DNA from: Synechococcus sp. PCC 7335
Lineage (GTDB): Bacteria; Cyanobacteriota; Cyanobacteriia; Phormidesmidales; Phormidesmidaceae
Length of the DNA stretch: 64,000 nt
Assembly: GCF_000155595.1 (NCBI RefSeq)
Contig: NZ_DS989904.1
Span: 4,643,987 to 4,707,986 of the forward strand
Direction: 5' to 3'
The notes beneath the pieces are model-generated. The model searched no databases and had not been told where the DNA came from. It was given only the letters and a program-made list of their open reading frames with translations. Numbering within the stretch: position 1 is the stretch's first letter; each line of letters begins with the position of its first letter. The translations under genes and the position numbers were made by a program. This document shows, piece after piece, positions 56,600-64,000 of the stretch.

Positions 56600-57037
56600 A
56601 TGAACATCTTTGGAATTGGCCTGCCTGAGATGGGCCTAATTATGATTGTGGCCTTGCTAGTATTTGGGCCAAAGAAGCTACCAGAGATTGGCCGTAGCCT
56701 AGGTAAGGCAATGAAAGGATTTCAAGATGCCACAAAAGAATTCGAGACTGAGTTCAAGAAAGAAGCTGAGCGGATCGAGAAAACAGTAGAGCCGATGAAA
56801 GCAACTCTAGAGAAGCCTAGGGCTATCTCTGAGGGAAAAGGGAAAGACAACGCTGACAAGACGGCTAAAAATACAAGTAATCAGGGTTCTCAGGCGGCCT
56901 CAATGACCGAAGCAGAGATTGTTGAGACCTCCGAGACTGAGGCAACTGAGACCAAGGCAACTGAGACCAAGGCAACTGAAACCAAGCTAGACGAATCCAA
57001 AGTCGCTGAGACTGCCGATGAGTCGCAGCCAGCATAG
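56600..57037 (+). CDS. tatA: Sec-independent protein translocase TatA/B homologue
   Basis: TatA forms the pore of the twin-arginine pathway that moves folded proteins across the thylakoid and plasma membranes. The N-terminal membrane helix (about 8-22), FGPKKLPEIGRSLGKAM and an amphipathic helix follow the family pattern. The C-terminal 60 residues are an acidic low-complexity tail with three copies of a 15-bp repeat encoding ATETK (56942-56986), which is unusual. Total length 145 against about 70-100 for TatA. It precedes pth by 18 bases. Confidence 0.9.
   Translation: MNIFGIGLPEMGLIMIVALLVFGPKKLPEIGRSLGKAMKGFQDATKEFETEFKKEAERIEKTVEPMKATLEKPRAISEGKGKDNADKTAKNTSNQGSQAASMTEAEIVETSETEATETKATETKATETKLDESKVAETADESQPA
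56942..56986. repeat. 15-bp tandem repeats in tatA
   Basis: GCAACTGAGACCAAG is present twice perfectly and once as GCAACTGAAACCAAG, encoding the ATETK repeats of the TatA tail. Confidence 0.9.
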
Positions 57038-57055
57038 CTAACAGCGCAAGAAAAG

Positions 57056-57718
57056 ATGGTAGGGACACCCCCAAGTACTCAACGCAACGATAAACAAACT
57101 ATCGACGCTTTGACAGTTGTGCGGCCTAGACTTATTGTCGGTCTTGGCAATCCAGGCACGAAATACGAACGTACGCGACATAACATCGGTTTTGAAATTA
57201 TCGATGCGCTAGCAAACAGTTTTTCAAACGTTTCACTGACACCCAACAAACGCTTCCAGGGTGCGACAGGCGAGTTTTGGAGTGCAGGAGAGCGAGTTGT
57301 TCTGCTAAAGCCGACTACCTATATGAATAGGTCGGGGCAGGCGGTACGTGCTGTTTTGGATTGGTATAAGCTAGAGCCGACTGCTGTGCTGGTGATATAT
57401 GACGATATGGATTTGCCAACCGGCAGGCTACGAATGCGGCTCTCAGGTGGCGCAGGCGGTCATAATGGGATGAAGTCAATCATCTCTCATTTAGGAACAA
57501 AGGAGTTTCCACGACTAAGAGTGGGGGTAGGCAGTGCGGATAAGAGTGGCGATCGCGATGGTGCTGTAGTCTCGCACGTACTGGGTCGATTTTCTCCGAG
57601 TGATAGAAAAATTGTCGATGCGGTGATTCCAATGGCAGTTGATGCTGTGGATTTAAGTCTAAGAAAAGGCGTAGAGCGCTCGATGAATCTATACAACGGC
57701 CGTGAAGTAGAGCTGTAG
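57056..57718 (+). CDS. pth: Peptidyl-tRNA hydrolase
   Basis: Pth cleaves peptidyl-tRNA released from stalled ribosomes. The 220-residue protein has the family start LIVGLGNPGTKYERTRHNIGF with the catalytic His42, LLKPTTYMNRSGQAV, YDDMDLPTGRLRMRLSGGAGGHNGMKSI-type segments (the DDxDLP and GGHNGLKS motifs) and a C-terminal helix. An N-terminal 25-residue polar extension is present. It is in an operon with tatA; the gap is 18 bases. Confidence 0.95.
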   Translation: MVGTPPSTQRNDKQTIDALTVVRPRLIVGLGNPGTKYERTRHNIGFEIIDALANSFSNVSLTPNKRFQGATGEFWSAGERVVLLKPTTYMNRSGQAVRAVLDWYKLEPTAVLVIYDDMDLPTGRLRMRLSGGAGGHNGMKSIISHLGTKEFPRLRVGVGSADKSGDRDGAVVSHVLGRFSPSDRKIVDAVIPMAVDAVDLSLRKGVERSMNLYNGREVEL

Positions 57719-57957
57719 ATACGGACGCTTTGCTGGCTTTGTATAGCAATGTGCGGATGCATACTCTGCGAGAAGGCAAAGCCTACGTGCATTGCGACTC
57801 ACTTAGCCTGTTAAAACACAAGGGCTATAGCCAATGACTATGCCGTAAGCTAAGTGACCAAAGCTATAGAACAACCGTTTCAGCGATGAGTTGTGGCGTA
57901 AACTGAGTATCGATAAGTGGAATGCGAAGGCTATATCGCACACATGACTAGCCGTCG

Positions 57958-58527
57958 TTAAGGGATGACTGAAACAGTCGTCCCGATCGCTACTTGAGAA
58001 AACAGTTCGATGACATCGGCGTTGTGCATGCGTACGCAACCATTAGAAGCGGCATGACCAATTGATTCTACAGTAGGCGTGCCGTGAAAGCCGAATGAGC
58101 CTTCACTATTGCTGGTAAACCCAATCCACCGTAGACCTAAAGCGCTATTCGGACCAGGCGATCGCACTTCCCCAGTCCACGGACTTTGCCATACCGGATT
58201 TACGACTAGCTGCGTCACAGCAAACTCTCCAATGGGCGTAGGCGTCTCGGGTGTGCCCACTGCTACTGGATAGCTGTTGACAAGTTCATTACCGTCAAAT
58301 AGGTAAACTCTGCGATCACTGATACTAAGAACAATCCGGTTATTTGCCAGCAGCGCCTTTACCACTTCAGGCCGAGTTATAGAATAGGTTCTGAGCGTAT
58401 CTGAACCGTGACTGGTCTGATCAGCACGCCCAGGTAACGCAGCGCTACCCCAGAAAACGCTGGCACACAGCAAGACGGCTACCCTAGCGCACCAGTGACG
58501 ATTCAAAACGTTTTTTAGCTGACTCAT
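57958..58527 (-). CDS. L,D-transpeptidase (YkuD family)
   Basis: This enzyme makes 3-3 peptide cross-links or attaches proteins to peptidoglycan. The active site motif HGT-PTVESIGHAASNGCVRM (His, Ser, Gly, Cys, Arg) is at about residues 145-165, with the catalytic Cys in NGCVRM. An N-terminal signal sequence (RVAVLLCASVFWGSAA, cleavage near RADQ) marks it as periplasmic. I start at the ATG at 58527, which places the signal at the N-terminus; an ATG at 58587 would add 20 residues. Monocistronic, downstream of the converging pth. Confidence 0.92.
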   Translation of the reverse strand: MSQLKNVLNRHWCARVAVLLCASVFWGSAALPGRADQTSHGSDTLRTYSITRPEVVKALLANNRIVLSISDRRVYLFDGNELVNSYPVAVGTPETPTPIGEFAVTQLVVNPVWQSPWTGEVRSPGPNSALGLRWIGFTSNSEGSFGFHGTPTVESIGHAASNGCVRMHNADVIELFSQVAIGTTVSVIP

Positions 58528-58628
58528 ATCGATTGATCTAACGGCCGATCCGACGGCCATATTGAAAATATTCCCATAGACTAACAACGCCTATAAACGG
58601 ATTGATCTTGGCTTGTGCCAGTGAGCAA

Positions 58629-58658
58629 CTGGACTTCTAGTACCTGGACTTCTAGTAC
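58629..58658. repeat. 15-bp perfect tandem duplication
   Basis: CTGGACTTCTAGTAC occurs twice in direct succession, without mismatch, 52 bases after the manC end. Confidence 0.9.
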
Positions 58659-58709
58659 TAAGCTCGTAACGTTGTCTACAGATATTTACAAAGTATCTGC
58701 CTGCTAGGG

Positions 58710-59780
58710 CTACAGTAAATGTTGAAATCGGTCTTCTTTACCTAGCGCTTTGACAGCCTGCTTGATTTCTTGAGTCCGATCCTTTTTCACAATTAAGGTA
58801 GCATTGCCATCGCGTACCACCACGATATCTTCTAATCCAATGGTGACAACAACCTCATCCGGATTAGCGCTGTACAAGATGCTACCGACGGTATCAATAG
58901 AAACATGCTCGCACATCTCTACGTTATCAGCTTCGCCTTTTAGCAGTCTTTCAATCGCGTTCCAATCACCTAGATCATCCCAGCCAAAATCAGCAGGAAC
59001 GACATAGGCGCGATCAGTTTTTTCCATTACCGCGTAGTCGATACTCAGCTTTTCGAGCGTGGCGTAGGCGTCTACTCCTTTCTCGATCAGTGCATTAGTC
59101 ATCTCAGGCGCGTGGGTCTTGAGTTCGCTTAGCATGACTGCTGCCGGGAAAATGAACATACCACTGTTCCAGCTGTAGTTACCGCTCTCTAAGAACGAGT
59201 TGGCAGTGGCTTTGTCAGGCTTTTCAGCAAAGCGACTGACTTCGTATGCCAGTAGATCACTAACACTGCCTGAACTAAAGCTGCCCGATGGGCTGCCTTG
59301 CTCGATATAGCCATAGCCGGTAGAGGCGAAGGTAGGCGTAATGCCTAAGGTGGCGATCGCGCCTTTGCTCACTGCTAGATCGGTTGCGGCTCTTAGCGTG
59401 TCGCAATAGCGTTGCTCATCTGTGATGTAGTGATCAGCTGGGAAAAAGCCACAAACCGCATCATCGCCATATCGCCTAGCCACCTCAATCGTCGCCCACG
59501 CAACCGCAGGCGCAGTATCCCGGCCCTGCGGTTCAACCAAAATATTTTCAGTCGGCATCTCAGGCAACTGTTCTTTGACGCCCTCTGCTATATGAGCAGC
59601 GGTAATGACAAACATATCGTCCCAGCCAGACAATGGCAGCAGCCGATCAGCGGTGCACTGTAGCAGCGAGCGATCCCCTCCATCTAGGCAAAGAAACTGC
59701 TTTGGACGTTTCAGCCGACTGACTGGCCAGAAACGTTCACCTTTTCCGCCCGCCAAAATAATAGGAACAAAACGAGCCAT
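58710..59780 (-). CDS. manC: Mannose-1-phosphate guanylyltransferase
   Basis: This enzyme makes GDP-mannose from mannose-1-phosphate and GTP for polysaccharide and glycan synthesis. The nucleotide-binding start is PIILAGGKGERFWPVSR with RPKQFL, then NILVEPQGRDTAPAVAWA, FFPADHYI, GYGYIEQG and RFAEKPD, and the C-terminal WNSGMFIF and FGWDDLGDWNA. The length of 356 residues fits single-domain ManC, without the isomerase domain of larger enzymes. The ATG at 59780 is preferred over a GTG 12 bases upstream. Confidence 0.93.
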   Translation of the reverse strand: MARFVPIILAGGKGERFWPVSRLKRPKQFLCLDGGDRSLLQCTADRLLPLSGWDDMFVITAAHIAEGVKEQLPEMPTENILVEPQGRDTAPAVAWATIEVARRYGDDAVCGFFPADHYITDEQRYCDTLRAATDLAVSKGAIATLGITPTFASTGYGYIEQGSPSGSFSSGSVSDLLAYEVSRFAEKPDKATANSFLESGNYSWNSGMFIFPAAVMLSELKTHAPEMTNALIEKGVDAYATLEKLSIDYAVMEKTDRAYVVPADFGWDDLGDWNAIERLLKGEADNVEMCEHVSIDTVGSILYSANPDEVVVTIGLEDIVVVRDGNATLIVKKDRTQEIKQAVKALGKEDRFQHLL

Positions 59781-60228
59781 AACTGCTACCACGCTATCTA
59801 AGATTTCGGACTATCCTACCCTCTGGCTTTCAGTGGATGGTAGTTAATAAGCTACAATTATCTTAATAATTAATAACAAATCGTAAATTTGTGGGCATTA
59901 TCACATTTCTGTGTTTACTTATTGGCAGCTGTCTAGTCGCTTAGCGCTAATTAAGTTGCAAGCCCAAAAGAAGGGCTCTCTAGGAACAGCAACTATTAGG
60001 ATGGCATTAGATTGGATGGCCCGCTCGTACTTCCCTTATGGAGATAGCGTTTCCCTAAACAATTTCCTTATCTACTCAAAAACTGTCTCATAGACATCGA
60101 GCCATCTTACGAGCATTTGGTACCCTCGTGTGTTAATTGAGACTAACCACCTATCAATTTCGGTAGCAACTTACTTAGTCGCGAGCTAACTCTTCTGCTA
60201 ATACACCTAACCGCCGTCGCTATTGAGC
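59781..60228. other. Divergent region between manC and the LCP gene
   Basis: These 448 bases hold the promoters of two divergent genes. A small palindrome ACAAATCGTAAATTTGT-like (59876-59892, arms of six bases) lies in an AT-rich stretch. I see no convincing gene; a short frame at 59911 has no protein-like features. Confidence 0.5.
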
Positions 60229-61902
60229 ATGACTACTCAGCCCCAAGAATCGAAACCCCAAGAATCGAAACCCCAAGAATCGAAATCCAATGGGGCAAAA
60301 CAGGGTGCTGAAACGCAGTCATCTTCTGCCGATACTAGCCATACCCCTGGTGATAATCCTGGTGATACCAAACGTATTCAATTACCACCTACTCTAGACC
60401 ACGAAAATTCTAAAGACACCCCCAAAGCAGAAGCCAGAGTAGAAGCCAAAGTAGAAGCCAGCAAGCAGGTATCGAAACAAACGGTTACCCCCACTACCGA
60501 AACCAAGTCTACAACCTCAAGTATTGGTCAAAATACTGGTCAAAAACCGAACCAGACTTCTCGCTTCAGCGTTCATCGTCTCCTAAGAAATACGCTGCTC
60601 GGCGCGGCTTTTGTATCTACTGCTCTAGTAACAGCTAGCTTAGGCATGATTGCGGTCATCACCTTTCCTTTGCCTCGTCAGGTCAATGGTGAAGCGATCG
60701 CCCCACCTCTTAGCGATCTATGGCGTTCTGGATTTCGCTATCAAGTTTCTCGTCCTATCAATATTCTCGTTATGGGTCTAGATGAGGCAAGAGACATCGA
60801 AGGAGCAGACCCAGAAGATCTGGTGGGGCGTACCGATACAATGCTGCTCGTACGCGTTGATCCAGAAGCGGACATCGTCAACGTCATGTCCATTCCTCGA
60901 GATACTCGAGTTGAGATTCCGGACTACGGGTTCAGTAAAATCAATGAAGCGAATGCTGAAGGCGGTGCGGAGCTGGCAGCTCGAACGGTTAGCCACAACT
61001 TCAGTAACGTAGAAATTGATCGATACATCAGAGTGAGTACCGCTGCTTTTAAAGAAATTGTCGATCTCGTCGGAGGCATTGAAATATTAGTGCCAAAGGC
61101 TATGCAGTACGAAGACAAAACGCAAGGACTTGTCATCGACTTAGACCCTGGCCTACAAACTTTAACCGGCGATCAGGCAGAGCAGTTTGCGCGATTTCGG
61201 CAAGATGCCTATGGAGATATTGGCCGAGTGCAAAGGCAGCAAGTTTTGCTCAAAGCATTACGGCGGCGATTGACTAACCCTACTGTATTGCCCAAACTAC
61301 CGCAGATTATTCGAGTTTTACAAAAGCGTATAGATACCAACCTCACCGTAGAAGAACTGCTTGCACTAGCAGGCTTTGGTCTCGATTTAGAACCTCAAGA
61401 TATGCAGATGGTAATGCTACCGGGCCGGTTTAGCGCTCCAGAAGAGTATCTCGCCAGCTACTGGCTATCTGATCCGTTGGTGAATAGCGAAATTATGCGC
61501 ACGTATTTTGACGCGGACACCATCGAACTGGTCAACGATGTAGACACTAACTACTACGAGACGCCTTCTGACTGGGCGCTCAGCAACTTGAGTGTAGCGG
61601 TACAAAATGCGACTGATGAGCGATATGCTAGCTCTTCTATGGCCGAATATCTAAGAGAGCAAGGCTTCTTTAATGTTTACGTCGTTCCGAACTGGCCCAA
61701 GGTAGAGCGCAAGACTGCCGTCGTCGTTCAGCGCGGTGATGTTGGTAGCGCTAGGGAAATTAAGTCAATTTTGGATTTGGGTCGAGTTGTCTCTGAGTCT
61801 ACAGGCGACATCGATTCTGATATAACAATTCGCGTCGGTGAAGATTGGCTTGAGCAAATCGATCCCGACTGGCAACGCCTTCCCTACGATGGACCTAGAT
61901 AG
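60229..61902 (+). CDS. LytR-CpsA-Psr (LCP) family protein with LytR_C domain
   Basis: LCP proteins transfer polyprenyl-linked glycans to the cell wall. From the ATG at 60229 the 557-residue protein has a long cytoplasmic Gln/Lys/Thr-rich region (1 to about 125) with three PQESK repeats, one membrane helix (about 128-150), the LCP domain (about 170-400: ILVMGLDEARD, RTDTMLLVRVDPEADIVNVMSIPRDTRVEI, FARFRQDAYGDIGRVQRQQ) and a LytR_C domain at about 440-540 (NATDERYASSSMAEYLREQGF). The IPRDTRVEI and R-rich FARFRQDxxGDxGR motifs are those of active LCP ligases. Substrate glycan unknown. Confidence 0.93.
   Translation: MTTQPQESKPQESKPQESKSNGAKQGAETQSSSADTSHTPGDNPGDTKRIQLPPTLDHENSKDTPKAEARVEAKVEASKQVSKQTVTPTTETKSTTSSIGQNTGQKPNQTSRFSVHRLLRNTLLGAAFVSTALVTASLGMIAVITFPLPRQVNGEAIAPPLSDLWRSGFRYQVSRPINILVMGLDEARDIEGADPEDLVGRTDTMLLVRVDPEADIVNVMSIPRDTRVEIPDYGFSKINEANAEGGAELAARTVSHNFSNVEIDRYIRVSTAAFKEIVDLVGGIEILVPKAMQYEDKTQGLVIDLDPGLQTLTGDQAEQFARFRQDAYGDIGRVQRQQVLLKALRRRLTNPTVLPKLPQIIRVLQKRIDTNLTVEELLALAGFGLDLEPQDMQMVMLPGRFSAPEEYLASYWLSDPLVNSEIMRTYFDADTIELVNDVDTNYYETPSDWALSNLSVAVQNATDERYASSSMAEYLREQGFFNVYVVPNWPKVERKTAVVVQRGDVGSAREIKSILDLGRVVSESTGDIDSDITIRVGEDWLEQIDPDWQRLPYDGPR
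60241..60285. repeat. Three perfect 15-bp tandem repeats in the LCP gene
   Basis: CCCCAAGAATCGAAA is repeated three times with no mismatch, encoding the PQESK repeats. Confidence 0.95.
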
Positions 61903-61954
61903 TTGACAAAATATTTAGGAAACTAGCTCCCAAGAAGCTGATCTAAAAAGCGAA

Positions 61955-62038
61955 ATGAGTTTGTTATCAATTGTCATAGCCTTAGTCCTAGCCTGTGGAT
62001 GGGTAGTTCTGTTTGCAACACCTGTCAATATTGGATAG
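61955..62038 (+). CDS. Possible 27-residue membrane peptide
   Basis: A short ATG frame encodes 27 residues: MSLLSIVIALVLACGWVVLF, then ATPVNIG, almost entirely hydrophobic. Its start is 52 bases after the LCP stop. Cyanobacteria have many tiny one-helix photosynthetic subunits of this size, but it matches none I can recall (PetG, PetL, PetN, PsbM, PsbX, PsaM). Likely coding is uncertain. Confidence 0.25.
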   Translation: MSLLSIVIALVLACGWVVLFATPVNIG

Positions 62039-62041
62039 CCA

Positions 62042-62079
62042 TTGGGCACGGATAGACTCTTTGGGTACGGATAGACCCG
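62042..62079. repeat. 19-bp imperfect tandem duplication
   Basis: TTGGGCACGGATAGACTCT is followed directly by TTGGGTACGGATAGACCCG, with three differences, just after the small possible frame. Confidence 0.8.
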
Positions 62080-62145
62080 GAGTAGGGGTCAAGAATGGTT
62101 ATCAGGCAAGCCGCTGCTAGATAGTCTTTGTCAATAGGTTTAGGC

Positions 62146-62698
62146 ATGTATCGAACCTTTCAAAAGTCAGCTTGCACCTTGGCGATCGCCCTATCTATCA
62201 GCACGATTAGTAGTTGTTCAGCCACGCCAGAAACCGCTGAAGACTGGCAACAGCAGGGAATTATTCAGACCCAAAGGGGTAATCTCGACCAGGCACTTGA
62301 GAGTTTTGATCAAGCAGTACTGCTAGAAGCAGACAATGCCACCACGCTAGTTAACCGGGGGGCTAGTGCGCGACGAGCTAGGTAATCATAGAGGTGCGCT
62401 CACGGATTACACTCAGGTGATCGCGCTAGAACCAACCCTCACCGCCGCCTACTACAACCGCGCCAATTCTTATCACAACTTAGAGCAGTACGAAAAATCT
62501 ATCGCCGACTACCCTCAAGCCATAGCCCTAAAAACAGACTTTGCCTATGCCTATGTCAACCGGGCCATCAATTACGAGATGCTGGGAAACATTGAACAAG
62601 CAACCAAAGATCTCAACCAAGCCTTAGATATCTTTAGAGCAAGCAAAGACACAGAAAACGTAGGGAGAATCACCGCCAAACTCAAAGAGATCGAATGA
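62146..62698 (+). pseudogene. TPR lipoprotein gene broken by a frameshift at a run of six G
   Basis: Two overlapping frames encode a single TPR protein. The first (62146-62385) has a lipoprotein signal with ISSC (Cys24) and the first TPR unit; it ends GASARRAR. The second continues from about 62363 in another frame with RDELGNHRGALTDYTQVIALEP and three further TPR units, ending at 62698. At 62357-62362 there is a run of six G; removing one G joins the two as NRGLVRDELGNHRGAL, the expected TPR pattern. So the gene is either a recent pseudogene, a phase-variable frame, or a sequencing error. The product would be a periplasm-facing lipoprotein of about 183 residues. Confidence 0.85.
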
Positions 62699-62723
62699 TA
62701 CTGTCAGCAGCTTTATAGTTGGC

Positions 62724-63944
62724 TCAGCCGACGCTAGCTGGCACTTTCGCCTTGATAGCAAATATTTTCTCAATGACTTCTTGCACCGCTTTATCAGGCG
62801 TGGATGCACCCGAAGTCACACCGACTGAAATCTTGCCTGCGGGTAGCCAGTCTAACTCTACTGATAGCTCGTCGCTATGGAGGGGTTTGTGCTCAATTCG
62901 ATTACCTGGCCCGACTCTTTCGGCGCTGTCAATATGGAATGAGGGAAGGCTTCTCTCAACCGCGATCTCCTGCAAATGGGTCGTGTTCGATGAGTTGAAC
63001 CCGCCAATGACAACCATCAAATCGATATCAGCTTCTACCAGACTGAACATGGCGTCCTGTCGTTCTTGGGTGGCATCGCAGATGGTATTAAAGCTGTGAA
63101 AGTGATGATTAAATTCCACCGGACCATACTTCTTCAGCATTGTGCGCTCAAAAAGCTTGCCAATTTGTTCGGTTTCACCCTTGAGCATGGTGGTTTGGTT
63201 AGCAATACCAACCGCATCTAGATCCCGATCAGGATCAAAGCCTTCAGAGTGAGCGTTGGTGAACTTGGTAAGGAAATCTTCTCTATCGCCGCCCTCTAGA
63301 ATGTAATTAGCCACATATTCGGCTTCGGCGAGGTTCAAGACGACTAGATACGTTCCAGCAAATGAGGTAGTCGCTACGGTTTCTTCGTGCTTATATTTGC
63401 CATGGATGATAGAGGTGAATGCTTTTTTCTTATGCTTTTCAACCGTGTTCCAAACTTTAGAAACCCAGGGACACGTAGTATCGACAATGGTGCAGCCTTT
63501 ATCATGCAGCAGTTTCATCTCTTGTACGCTAGCGCCAAAAGCAGGCAAAATTACGACATCGCCTCTACCGACACCCGAAAAATCTTTTGTCCCCGTTTTG
63601 ACTTCAATGAAATGAACATCCATCGCCTTTAGCTGCTGATTCACTTCTGGATTGTGAATAATTTCGTTGGTGATCCATAAGCGCTGTTCGGGAAAGTGAG
63701 CTCTCGCTTCATAGGCCATAGCAACCGCTCTTTCTACGCCCCAACAAAAACCAAAAGACTCAGCCAGGTGAATAGTCACCTCACCGTCGACTAGCAAATT
63801 GCCATTCGCTCTAATTTTTTGGATAAGGTTGCTTTCGTACTCCGAGCGCATCTGCCCAGCGATCGCAGCTTTCTCTCCAAATCCCTGGTTGCGATAATAG
63901 TGCTCGGAATGGTTGAGTTCGCGCTTGAAGGCTTTGGTATCCAT
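62724..63944 (-). CDS. ispH: 4-hydroxy-3-methylbut-2-enyl diphosphate reductase
   Basis: IspH carries out the last step of the MEP isoprenoid pathway, making IPP and DMAPP from HMBPP with a [4Fe-4S] cluster. Its three cluster cysteines are Cys67 in [11 protein letters not shown], Cys158 in [11 protein letters not shown] and Cys289 in [12 protein letters not shown]. Other segments are [15 protein letters not shown] and [12 protein letters not shown]. At 406 residues it is the longer cyanobacterial and plastid form, with an N-terminal extension of about 55 residues relative to E. coli. It converges with the TPR gene with a 25-base gap. Confidence 0.96.
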   Translation of the reverse strand: MDTKAFKRELNHSEHYYRNQGFGEKAAIAGQMRSEYESNLIQKIRANGNLLVDGEVTIHLAESFGFCWGVERAVAMAYEARAHFPEQRLWITNEIIHNPEVNQQLKAMDVHFIEVKTGTKDFSGVGRGDVVILPAFGASVQEMKLLHDKGCTIVDTTCPWVSKVWNTVEKHKKKAFTSIIHGKYKHEETVATTSFAGTYLVVLNLAEAEYVANYILEGGDREDFLTKFTNAHSEGFDPDRDLDAVGIANQTTMLKGETEQIGKLFERTMLKKYGPVEFNHHFHSFNTICDATQERQDAMFSLVEADIDLMVVIGGFNSSNTTHLQEIAVERSLPSFHIDSAERVGPGNRIEHKPLHSDELSVELDWLPAGKISVGVTSGASTPDKAVQEVIEKIFAIKAKVPASVG

Positions 63945-64000
63945 GAGTATATGGGCTTATCTATGGGTGACTTTATATAACCTATCGTACTGAGTTCAAT

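Noticed and set aside
59911-60093. Open frame of 60 residues upstream of the LCP gene
   Set aside because: No ribosome-binding site or family resemblance and it lies in a probable promoter region; the sequence looks random.

Overview
The window is a cyanobacterial chromosome segment. The evidence is genes restricted to oxygenic phototrophs (psbN and psbH of photosystem II, ycf51, a FurB/Zur-type repressor, DUF3288 and DUF3318 proteins), a cyanobacteriochrome chemoreceptor, and frequent exact copies of the HIP1 octamer GCGATCGC (for example 3866-3873 and 5358-5365). Nothing in the sequence fixes the genus. I see no tRNA, rRNA, insertion sequence, prophage or CRISPR array; this is mostly core chromosome.

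Layout. 1-1332: 3' end of a UPF0182 membrane protein. 1470-12248 (minus strand): a pix-type phototaxis operon in the order pixG (PatA-like), pixH (CheY), pixI (CheW), pixJ (four-GAF chemoreceptor with two candidate bilin cysteines), pixL (CheA-REC hybrid), then two appended genes: a CheW-like protein with an acidic 12-residue repeat tail and a small membrane protein. About 1.1 kb of apparently non-coding DNA lies upstream. 13.3-19.6 kb: CIA30-like, DUF3318, dusB, an EamA transporter, mltA and a DedA protein. 19.7-25.7 kb: glsA with a conserved small gene, a CDGSH protein, a cupin, a baeRF family protein, secreted proteins and a DUF421 protein. 25.7-32.4 kb: a large alpha-helical repeat membrane protein, moeA, aminopeptidase P and a B12-binding radical SAM enzyme. 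32.7-35.1 kb: a glutathione-dependent formaldehyde detoxification operon with DUF3288. 35.4-41.0 kb: dacB, an RhlE-type helicase and acsA. 41.0-47.4 kb: PadR and Zur regulators, purS-purQ, murG, a phospholipase D-like protein and ycf51. 47.4-54.6 kb: iron alcohol dehydrogenase, aminotransferase, SNF2 helicase and phoH. 54.8-57.7 kb: khpA and rpsP upstream of phoH, then psbN/psbH and tatA-pth. 57.9-63.9 kb: an L,D-transpeptidase, mannose-1-phosphate guanylyltransferase, an LCP ligase, a frameshifted TPR lipoprotein and ispH.

How the genes fit together. The pix cluster is a complete photosensory pathway (receptor, two or three couplers, kinase, two response regulators) of the kind that steers type IV pilus motility. 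Cell-wall genes (mltA, dacB, murG, L,D-transpeptidase, LCP) are scattered. rpsP-khpA-phoH and the RhlE helicase concern RNA and ribosomes.

The most unusual signals are the soluble multi-GAF photoreceptor with its extra coupler, a TPR lipoprotein gene broken at a run of six G, and an unusual density of short (11-30 bp) tandem duplications in intergenic DNA, often just after stop codons.
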